From: Rhizomonospora bruguierae
GTDB taxonomy: Bacteria; Actinomycetota; Actinomycetes; Mycobacteriales; Micromonosporaceae
Length of the DNA: 36,705 bases
Direction of reading: 5' to 3'
Assembly (NCBI RefSeq): GCF_018397995.1
Contig: NZ_BBQH01000087.1
Span: 1 to 36,705 of the forward strand
A program made the translations under genes and the position numbers. Below are positions 30,461 through 36,705 of this stretch, piece after piece. Within the stretch, counting starts at the first letter, position 1, and every line of letters starts with the position of its first letter. The notes below the pieces were generated by a model. That model was not told where the DNA came from, ran no database searches, and worked only from the letters and a program-made list of their open reading frames with translations.

Positions 30461-33103
30461 TCAGCACTTGGGCAGCGCGCCGGGATCATCCCCGCCGTCG
30501 AGGTTGAACCATGCCCATGGCGTGTAGTACTGCCCGTTGTTCGCCTTGATCTTGATCCAGGTGGTGCTCCGCTTTTCGTGGTTGTAGATGTACGCGTACA
30601 CCTCGTCGCCGCCGTCGTACCGGCACACCGCGTCGTACTTCTGCCCGTGGTTGGTCTTGCCGACCTGCCCCGAGTACAGCTGCTTCGGGTCGCTCTGCAA
30701 TTCCAGCGCGTTGCGCTGGTCGTTGCACCAGGCGGCCTGGGCGGGGTCGGTGCTGCTGGTGTAGCAGTAGGCCGTGCCCTGGAGCGTTTTCGTGGCCTGG
30801 GCCTTGGACGTGGTGGCGTTGCCGGCCGCGTTGCTCGCCGTGACGGTGAAGGTGTACGACGTGCTCGCCAGCAGCCCGGTCACCCGGATGCTGGTGCAGC
30901 CGCCGGTCACGGTCGCCCCGCCGAAGCCGCTGACCGAGCACGTGGTGGTGCCGCGTCCGGCGTCGACGGTCAGCGCCAGCGTCACGGACGTGTAGTCGGT
31001 GGCCGACACGCTCACCTGGTTGATGACCGGCGGCGCGACGGTGCGGGCGGTGGCGGTCGCCGGCGCGCTCTCGCCGGCTTCGTTGACCGCCCGGACCGTG
31101 ACCTGGACGTTCTGCCCGTCGCCCAGCCCGGACAGCTCCACCGACGTGCCGCCGGTGACGTCCTGGCTCTTCCCGCCCGCTGTCACCACGTACTTCGTGA
31201 TGGGGCGGCCGTTCTCGGCCGGCGGCGACCAGGCGACCCGCACCGCGCCCTGCTTGTCGGCCACCGTGGTGGCATCCAGCCCGGCCGGCGCCTCCGGCAC
31301 CGTGAACGGCACCACGCTCTCGCTGATCGGGGACGACTCCGAGCCGGCGCCAATGTCGTTGATTGCCACCACGGTGAACGCGTACTGGCTGCCGTACTCC
31401 AGGTCGCCCTTGCGCGTGATCAGTTCGGTGCCGGTGGCCTCGCCCACGGGTGCGCTGGCCCCCGCCGAGACCGCCGTCACCGCGTACTTGCTGATCTTGT
31501 GACCCTGGCCGTTGGCGGCCGGCCACGACACGGTGACGGTGCCGTCCTTGTTGGCCACCGCGGTGACGCTGGTCGGCGCGTCCGGCACCTCGGACGTGGG
31601 CACCACCGGGTTGCTGGTCCGCTTCGGGCCGGCGCCCTTGGCGTTGACCGCGTGCACGGTGAACCGGTACGTCTCGCCGTTGGTCAGCTCCGTGACGTCC
31701 AGCGATCGCTGGTCGGCGCCCACGTCCCAGGTCTTGCCGGCGCCCTCCACCACGTACTTGCTGATCGGCGAACCGTTCTCCGCCGCCGGACGCCAACTCA
31801 CCCGCGCCTGCGCGTTCCCGGCCGCGGCGGTGACGCTGCGCGGCGCCCCGGGCGGGCCCACCTGCGGCTTGCTCGGCGGTGGCGGCGGCGGGGGAACGGG
31901 CGGCGGGTCCCCACCGAGGATGTCGTTGGCGTACTTGTCGACCGTCTTCACGTGGTGCTTCTCATCGACGACCCGGGCGGTCGCCGAGTTCGGGGCGTTG
32001 ATGAACAGGTGGTTCTCCCGGACCTCCAGTTCGAGCGGCCCGTTCGCCCCCTTCACCGAGATGGTCTCGACGAGCTTGCCGGACGGGTCCAGCACGTACA
32101 CCGTGCCGGTCGCGTCGTCCGGGCAGTAGAACCGCCCGGCCCAGGCCACCGCCGGCCGCAGTTGTGGCCCGTCGCCGGGCACCCGGAAGTCGTGCACCTG
32201 GTCGCCCTGCACCACGTACACGTGCCGGTTGTCCACCACGGTCACCGGCACTTCGGCGCCGTTGGTGCGGTTCGGGAGCGTCCCGGGCGAGGTCAGCGGC
32301 AGGGTCACCGGCACCTGCCGGTCCCCGCGCACCGTGGTCAGCACGTTGACGGTGCGGTCCAGCACGGCCACACCGTCGTCGAGCGCCGACAGCGCCAGGT
32401 CGTGGCTGGGCGGCGCGACCGCGTGGGTGCGCACCTGGCGCGGGCTCAGCGACCCGCCCACCCCGCCGGACCCGTCAGTAGGCGGCAGCGGCGCCGCCGT
32501 GACCGCCGATACGGTGCCCTCGCCGGGCAGGGCGATCCACAGCCGCCCCTCGCCGTCGAAGGTGCCCCCGGCGATGCCCGGGGGGTAGCGGATCGGCTCG
32601 CCGATCGGCTGGAGCGAGCGCGGGTCCAACTGCCGCACGATGCCCTGCACCGCGTCGATGACGAAGGCCGCCTCGTCGTGCAGCGCGACCGAGACACCGA
32701 TGCCGGGGGTGGTCGAGCTGGTGGCGGTGATCTGCAGCGTCGCCGGATCCAGCGCGCTGACCTGCCCCGTGTTCAGGTCGCGCAGCAGCAGGAACTGGTC
32801 GGTCTGGGTGACCTGCATGGCGTGCGCCTGCGCACCCGCCACCTTCAGGCGGGTGTCCACCCGCCCGGTGGTCCCGTTGACCCGTGCCACCTCGCCCCGT
32901 GCGGAACTCCACAGCCAGGCCGCGGCGTCGTAGTTGGCCATCGCGTGGTCGGCCGTGCCGATGCCCAACGCGGTCAACCCCATCGCCGCCACCAGTGACG
33001 CCACCACGGCGGCGGTGACCAGCCAGCCCCGCCCCCGTCGCCGCGTCGCCGGCGGCTTCCCGGCGCCGTTTTCCTCCACGTTGACCGCGCTCGTGTCCAC
33101 CAC
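30461..33103 (-). CDS. single-span surface protein with beta-propeller-like and fibronectin III domains
   Basis: About 880 residues. A short basic cytoplasmic start (ATRRRGRG) and one membrane helix (WLVTAAVVASLVAAMGLTAL) are followed outside by about 330 residues of propeller-like repeats (QVSALDPATLQITATSS, VYVLDPSGKLVETISV), a Pro-rich hinge, and three to four fibronectin type III domains (each with ISKYVV or ITKYVV and a Y-x-F-x-V-x-A strand). The last 90 residues hold paired Cys (AYCYTSSTDPAQAAWCNDQ, VCRYDGG, final LPKC). It probably binds or displays something at the surface. GTG at 33103 is chosen because GGGAGG lies ten bases upstream; ATG at 33181 would add 26 residues but has no ribosome binding site. 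It precedes the MoxR block and is probably part of that operon. Confidence 0.82.
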   Translation of the reverse strand: MVDTSAVNVEENGAGKPPATRRRGRGWLVTAAVVASLVAAMGLTALGIGTADHAMANYDAAAWLWSSARGEVARVNGTTGRVDTRLKVAGAQAHAMQVTQTDQFLLLRDLNTGQVSALDPATLQITATSSTTPGIGVSVALHDEAAFVIDAVQGIVRQLDPRSLQPIGEPIRYPPGIAGGTFDGEGRLWIALPGEGTVSAVTAAPLPPTDGSGGVGGSLSPRQVRTHAVAPPSHDLALSALDDGVAVLDRTVNVLTTVRGDRQVPVTLPLTSPGTLPNRTNGAEVPVTVVDNRHVYVVQGDQVHDFRVPGDGPQLRPAVAWAGRFYCPDDATGTVYVLDPSGKLVETISVKGANGPLELEVRENHLFINAPNSATARVVDEKHHVKTVDKYANDILGGDPPPVPPPPPPPSKPQVGPPGAPRSVTAAAGNAQARVSWRPAAENGSPISKYVVEGAGKTWDVGADQRSLDVTELTNGETYRFTVHAVNAKGAGPKRTSNPVVPTSEVPDAPTSVTAVANKDGTVTVSWPAANGQGHKISKYAVTAVSAGASAPVGEATGTELITRKGDLEYGSQYAFTVVAINDIGAGSESSPISESVVPFTVPEAPAGLDATTVADKQGAVRVAWSPPAENGRPITKYVVTAGGKSQDVTGGTSVELSGLGDGQNVQVTVRAVNEAGESAPATATARTVAPPVINQVSVSATDYTSVTLALTVDAGRGTTTCSVSGFGGATVTGGCTSIRVTGLLASTSYTFTVTASNAAGNATTSKAQATKTLQGTAYCYTSSTDPAQAAWCNDQRNALELQSDPKQLYSGQVGKTNHGQKYDAVCRYDGGDEVYAYIYNHEKRSTTWIKIKANNGQYYTPWAWFNLDGGDDPGALPKC

Positions 33104-33258
33104 AGCCGGTCGCCCTCCCACCCGATTCGGCGCCCGGTGGGTCTCTGTCGGCGTTCCTCCCCCCGAGCCGCGTGCCATCATATGGCCTGCGCAACAGCCG
33201 TGGGTACCCGTGCGCCTACCCTGTGGACAACTCCCCGATCACGCACTGACCTGCCCGT

Positions 33259-34659
33259 TCAGGGCGTCGCCGACCCCGTCGCGCCACCCGACGAGCGGTG
33301 CGTGCACACGGTGTCCGACTTCGCCAACTCGGTGGTCGAATAGAGCGCGGTCACCGTGAAGCAGTAGTCCAGCTCCGGGTGCAACGCGTTGACCCGGTAG
33401 CTGGTCGCGCCCGGATCCAATTGCGCCATCAACCTCGGCTGCTCGCCCTGGCGCCCCCCGGTCACCACGAACGGCACCCGCCCATCCGCCGGGTCCACCC
33501 AGGTAAGACTCACCACGTCGCCCTCTTCCGAGAGCCGCAGTTGCCCCGGCGGCGCGGCCGTCACCGTCCCATCGGACGTCGATGGCTCGTCACCGGGCGG
33601 CGTCGTGGACCTGTCGTCGCCGAGCACCGCCACCCCGGCCAGGATCGCCGCAACAACGGCCGCCACCGCCGCCACGCTCGCCGCGACGGTCGCCGTCCGT
33701 CCCCGTTTGCCACCCGTCTTATACCCGGACGGAGGCGCCCCAACAGCACCGGCCGGCTGGCCGCCTCCGAGGGTTCGGGTCGCGCCCTGCTCGCGTCCAA
33801 GAGCCGGGTATTCGTGCTGAAACCCGATGGACCCGAAGGTGCCCGACTGCGGGCCAACCACCGGCGGCATGGCGGCCGACTGTGGGCCGGGCGGCGCCAT
33901 CCCTGCTGATGTTGCCGGCGGGGCGCTCGGCGCTGGCATCGCCCCTGCTGATGTCGCCGGCGGGGCGCCTGGCGGTGGCATCGTGCCCGCTGGCGTGGCG
34001 GGTGGGGCGCTCGGTGGTGGCATCGTGCCCGCTGGCGTGGCGGGTGGGGCGCTCGGTGGTGGCATCATCCCCGCTGGCGTGGCGGGCGGGGCGCTTGATG
34101 GTGGCATCGTCCCTGCTGAGATGGCCTCTGTTGGAGCCAGCGGAGTGGCCGAGCCATCCTCGCCGAGGTAGGCCCGCGCCTCCCGCACCATCCAGTGCCC
34201 CGCCCCCAGCACCGCCGACCCGGCCGCGGCCACCCGCCCGAAGTTCCGCCGCGCCTCGTGCCGGTTCCCCAACTCCTCGGCCACCGAGCCAAGATCGAAC
34301 GACATCGCCAGCAGCGTCGGCTCGCCCTCGCCGAACCGCCGCAACCCCGCCGCGAGCGCCTCCTCCAACACCCGCCGGGCCCCGGCCGGATCATCCATGT
34401 CCCGGTGCACCCCGGCAAGCAGATGCGCCGCCAGCAGCACCTCCGGATGATCCTCGCCGTACGCCGGCCGAAAGGACTCCAGGGCGCGCTCCAACAACGC
34501 CCGCGCCCCGTTCAGATCACCCCCGGCACGAAGCCGGCGGGCATTCTGCGCGACCGCGGCAAGCTGACTCGGCGAAGACACCCCGCCATGCTGCCGCCCA
34601 ACCCCCGCGAACGCCACCCCGACCCGCCGGATGCCGTGTGCATGATCGTCACCGGCCAT
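33259..34659 (-). CDS. TPR - repeat - membrane helix - FN3-like protein
   Basis: Up to 466 residues. The N-terminal part (to about 170) has TPR helices (RRLRAGGDLNGARALLERAL, LLAAHLLAGVHRDMDDPAGA, FDLGSVAEELGNRHEARRNF). Five copies of a 14-residue Pro/Ala/Met repeat (form MPPPSAPPATPAGT) follow, then a linker, one membrane helix (AASVAAVAAVVAAILAGVAV) and an external domain of about 90 residues like a fibronectin III fold, ending with a Cys pair (DYCFTVTAL and DTVCTH). The TPR part would sit in the cytoplasm. ATG at 34659 gives the longest form but lacks a ribosome binding site; GTG at 34581 would start just before the TPRs. It lies upstream of and in line with the FN3/MoxR block, suggesting a shared envelope function. 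Specific role unknown. Confidence 0.75.
   Translation of the reverse strand: MAGDDHAHGIRRVGVAFAGVGRQHGGVSSPSQLAAVAQNARRLRAGGDLNGARALLERALESFRPAYGEDHPEVLLAAHLLAGVHRDMDDPAGARRVLEEALAAGLRRFGEGEPTLLAMSFDLGSVAEELGNRHEARRNFGRVAAAGSAVLGAGHWMVREARAYLGEDGSATPLAPTEAISAGTMPPSSAPPATPAGMMPPPSAPPATPAGTMPPPSAPPATPAGTMPPPGAPPATSAGAMPAPSAPPATSAGMAPPGPQSAAMPPVVGPQSGTFGSIGFQHEYPALGREQGATRTLGGGQPAGAVGAPPSGYKTGGKRGRTATVAASVAAVAAVVAAILAGVAVLGDDRSTTPPGDEPSTSDGTVTAAPPGQLRLSEEGDVVSLTWVDPADGRVPFVVTGGRQGEQPRLMAQLDPGATSYRVNALHPELDYCFTVTALYSTTELAKSDTVCTHRSSGGATGSATP
33901..34110. repeat. five 42-bp tandem repeats in the TPR protein gene
   Basis: Five in-frame 42-bp units occupy 33901-34110; two central copies are nearly identical and the outer ones diverged. 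They encode the 14-residue Pro/Ala/Met repeat between the TPR part and the membrane helix. No spacers, so this is not CRISPR. Confidence 0.85.
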
Positions 34660-34734
34660 GTAGAGTTACGGGCCGTGCGACCCCTGGGACGGCCGGCACC
34701 TCGTGCTGACGGCCAGGTACAGTCGTACATGCAG

Positions 34735-34818
34735 GTCCGGGTGGCGGAATGGCAGACGCGCTAGCTTGAGGTGCTAGTGCCCGTATAGGGCGTGGGGGTT
34801 CAAGTCCCCCCTCGGACA
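34735..34818 (+). tRNA. tRNA-Leu (anticodon GAG)
   Basis: An 84-base class II tRNA. Acceptor GTCCGGG (34735-34741) pairs with CTCGGAC (34811-34817, one G-U). The anticodon stem CTAGC/GCTAG encloses loop TTGAGGT with GAG at 34768-34770. A variable arm (GCCCGTATAGGGC) and the T arm GGGGG-TTCAAGT-CCCCC follow. CCA is not encoded. TACAGT at 34718-34723 may be the -10. The 3' end overlaps the end of the recombinase gene on the other strand. Confidence 0.97.
34790..34818. other. predicted attachment-site core in the tRNA-Leu 3' end
   Basis: The T arm and acceptor end of tRNA-Leu lie directly against, and partly within, the end of a large serine recombinase gene. Elements integrating at tRNA genes restore the tRNA 3' end, so the core should recur as a direct repeat at the far end of the element, outside this window. 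The exact core limits cannot be set from one end. Confidence 0.5.
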
Positions 34819-36539
34819 CGTACAGTTACCCCACAGTAATCAGCGTCAGGCTTAGCCTCGACGCTGATCTTGTTTTGACCGGGGTCGTAGGTGAGAGCGA
34901 GCCGTAGCTCGCGGTAGACGTTGCTTTTATCCTCGCTGCGGGCGTCGCGCAGGGTGTTGCGGATGTCATCGAAGCTGCCGATGAGGCGTCGGATGTCCTC
35001 CTCGGCAAGGTGACGGGGAGCCGGTTCTTGTGCTGCTTTGTCGCGTTGAGCGATGGCGGCGGCGCGTTGGGCGTTGACCTCGGCCATCCATGCGGCGACG
35101 GTGGCGGGGTCGCCTCCGGCGTCTGCGATGGCGCGGTACTGGGCGAGTTTGGCGTCGCACGTGGCAATGATCTTGTTCGCGGCGGTGATCGCTGGCGCGA
35201 CGCTGTTGGGTCCAGCGGCGGGTTGGGCGGCCTGGAGTCGTTGGATCGTGTCGGTCAGTCGGTGCGGGGCGAAGGCTTTGAGGAGCCAGTTGTCGAGTGC
35301 CGGGACGATGTCTCGTTCCGCGACGTAGACGTTGCGGGGGTGTTGGACGTGGTTAGCGAGGGCGTACTCGTTGGGGTAGCGGCACCGGTAGTAGGCGGAC
35401 TCGTGTGCCTGGTGGCTTTGCATTTTGCGTCCGCACAGCCCACAGAGCATGAGTCCGCGAAGCACATAGTGGCGACGCACCTTCTGTAGCCGATTGCCGG
35501 TGCGGCCTCGGCCGCCGGCCGCCATGATCGTTTGCGCTAGCTCGAAGTCGTTGACGGTGACGAGCGGTGGATGGGCGATCGTGTCGGACCACACCCAGGA
35601 GTCCTTGTCGTTCCAGCGCATCCGGGTTTCGTAGCCGAGTGCGACGTCATTGACGTCGAGGAGTACCTCGTCCTTGCGCTGTTTGTTCCACACCTGCCGC
35701 CCGGTGTAGCGGGGGTTGGACAAGATGTTCTTGACGGCGCTCTTGGCCCAGCCTTCGCCGGTGCGATGCGGGTTGCGGGCGGGGTCGGCGGCTGACGGGG
35801 ACGGGATTCCGTCGCGGGTAAGCGCCTCAGCAATGGCGAAGTAACCGTAGTTGGCGAGGTACATGGCAAAGATACGCCGGACGACGGGCGCAGTGGTCGG
35901 GTCGGGCTCCAGCTTGTGTAGACGGCGGCCGTCGGCGGCCTTGGCCGGGTTTGGATGCGGTCCGGCGTCGGCAAGGCGGTACCCATAGGGCGGGCGTCCA
36001 CCGAGGAACCGGCCCTCGATCTTCGCCTGCGAGGACATCGCCGTCCGGACGCGGACCTTCACACGGGTCCGCTCGCCCTTGGACATGCCGCCGAACACGC
36101 TCATGATCAGGTCATGGGCTTCGGACTCGGGGTCGATCGCGCCGCCGACCTCGGGCACCCATAGGCCGACGCCGTAGTGCGAGAAGACGGGCATGGTGAG
36201 GCTGTACTGGTTGCCGTAGAACGCGCGTTGGGGCTCGCCGATTACCACCGCGTCGAACCCACGGTTCGGGTCAGCGAGGGCGTCGAGCAGCCTTGCGGCG
36301 TGGGGCCGCCGCTTCCATGGCAGGGAACGGGACAAGCCGATGTCGAAGAATTCGGCGACGATGATGCCACCGGCGGGTTCGATGAGACCGGTAGCGCGGG
36401 TGATCTGCCAGTTCCTTGACGCCACGGGGTCTTGCTGATCCTCCGTGGAGACGCGGCCGTAGAACGCGAACCGCTGGTACTCGTGTTGGGCGAGTAGTGC
36501 GGTGGCGGTGTCTTCGATGCGGGGTATGTCGATGGTCAC
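34800..36539 (-). CDS. large serine recombinase (site-specific integrase)
   Basis: A 579-residue serine integrase. The N-terminal catalytic domain has FYGRVSTEDQ, giving the nucleophile Ser31; the usual R-x-SR block is replaced by GEPQRAFYGNQYS, as in one actinobacterial subgroup. Next come the recombinase domain (GGRPPYGYRL, NILSNPRYTGRQVWN), a zinc ribbon (LCGLCGRKM at about 365, YYRCRYPN at about 384), a coiled coil (about 440-500) and a C-terminal tail. GTG at 36539 has GGAAGG ten bases upstream. Its stop codon (34800-34802) falls inside the tRNA-Leu T arm on the opposite strand. GC content is visibly lower than in all genes to the left, fitting transfer. It should catalyse integration and, with a directionality factor, excision of the element to the right. 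Confidence 0.92.
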   Translation of the reverse strand: MTIDIPRIEDTATALLAQHEYQRFAFYGRVSTEDQQDPVASRNWQITRATGLIEPAGGIIVAEFFDIGLSRSLPWKRRPHAARLLDALADPNRGFDAVVIGEPQRAFYGNQYSLTMPVFSHYGVGLWVPEVGGAIDPESEAHDLIMSVFGGMSKGERTRVKVRVRTAMSSQAKIEGRFLGGRPPYGYRLADAGPHPNPAKAADGRRLHKLEPDPTTAPVVRRIFAMYLANYGYFAIAEALTRDGIPSPSAADPARNPHRTGEGWAKSAVKNILSNPRYTGRQVWNKQRKDEVLLDVNDVALGYETRMRWNDKDSWVWSDTIAHPPLVTVNDFELAQTIMAAGGRGRTGNRLQKVRRHYVLRGLMLCGLCGRKMQSHQAHESAYYRCRYPNEYALANHVQHPRNVYVAERDIVPALDNWLLKAFAPHRLTDTIQRLQAAQPAAGPNSVAPAITAANKIIATCDAKLAQYRAIADAGGDPATVAAWMAEVNAQRAAAIAQRDKAAQEPAPRHLAEEDIRRLIGSFDDIRNTLRDARSEDKSNVYRELRLALTYDPGQNKISVEAKPDADYCGVTVRVRGGT

Positions 36540-36569
36540 CGAACGTGTGCCTTCCGGGGTGTAGGGGTA

Positions 36570-36613
36570 CGCGTCCGCCGGCCGCGCAAGGGATTGGGTG
36601 GCCGGCGGACGCG
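36570..36613. other. 14-bp perfect inverted repeat upstream of the integrase
   Basis: CGCGTCCGCCGGCC at 36570-36583 and GGCCGGCGGACGCG at 36600-36613 flank a 16-base loop, 31 bp before the integrase start. It is probably the terminator of a gene beyond the right edge reading this way, or a site for a regulator of the integrase promoter. Nothing else is recognised in 36614-36705. Confidence 0.5.
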
Positions 36614-36705
36614 CTGTTGCACGGATTCACGCATTTCGGTATGAAGTGATCAAGCGTCGGCGGACTCAACCGGATCCTGACGACGAGTGGCCGTCGAGCG
36701 CTGCA

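Noticed and set aside
27991-32998. Two overlapping long plus-strand frames
   Set aside because: Antisense to DUF58, MoxR and the FN3 protein, all with clear motifs.
33901-34110. Regular repeats considered as CRISPR
   Set aside because: Units are directly adjacent with no spacers, 42 bp long and in frame with a protein; a coding tandem repeat fits.

Overview
This window is chromosomal DNA from a very GC-rich actinomycete. GTG and TTG starts, four-base stop/start overlaps (ATGA, GTGA), a conservon-type sensor kinase, a CBM2-GH48 cellulase under CelR-like operators, and the MoxR-DUF58-transglutaminase module all point to the Micromonosporaceae (Micromonospora, Actinoplanes and relatives). That family placement is inference from gene content; there is no rRNA or other phylogenetic marker here.

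Layout. (1) 1-3.5 kb: a PhzE-type 2-amino-2-deoxyisochorismate synthase (minus) divergent from an FGGY carbohydrate kinase (plus). (2) 3.6-6.8 kb: a two-gene conservon remnant (sensor kinase plus roadblock protein) without the usual DUF742 and GTPase genes. (3) 6.9-13.7 kb: a plant-polymer region. A small-molecule kinase follows a GH1 beta-glucosidase (both minus), divergent from a secreted CBM2-GH48 cellulase (plus). Between the two glycosidases lies a 0.94-kb control region with four 14-bp LacI-family (CelR/CebR-type) operators and several strong hairpins. Just after the cellulase is an in-frame remnant joining a piece of a GH5 mannanase to half a CBM2. (4) 13.9-15.4 kb: a membrane protein with long low-complexity repeats. 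(5) 15.7-21.8 kb, minus strand: four genes joined by 4-bp overlaps that look like a sugar importer gone strange: an ABC protein whose catalytic motifs are nearly all altered, a Tat-type solute-binding lipoprotein, one polypeptide carrying both permease halves, and a membrane-anchored STAND/TPR protein whose P-loop lysine is also replaced by threonine. This is the best candidate for an undescribed system. (6) 22.0-25.2 kb: a truncated DUF3159 protein next to a pair of IS-end-like repeats, a secreted/membrane alpha/beta hydrolase, and a divergent membrane-anchored LuxR regulator. (7) 25.3-34.7 kb, minus strand: a cell-envelope block reading TPR-repeat-TM protein, propeller/FN3 protein, MoxR ATPase, a small Thr/Ala-rich protein, DUF58, and a TgpA-like transglutaminase whose catalytic Cys and His are both replaced. 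(8) 34.7-36.7 kb: tRNA-Leu(GAG) with a large serine recombinase whose stop codon lies inside the tRNA gene, marking one end of an integrated element that continues past the right edge.

How they fit together. GH48 makes cellobiose outside the cell, the GH1 enzyme without a signal peptide splits imported cello-oligosaccharides, and shared operators suggest coordinate induction. The aberrant ABC/STAND operon looks built for sensing or for a borrowed ATPase rather than ordinary import. The envelope block combines an AAA+ chaperone, its DUF58 partner and large membrane-anchored extracytoplasmic proteins.
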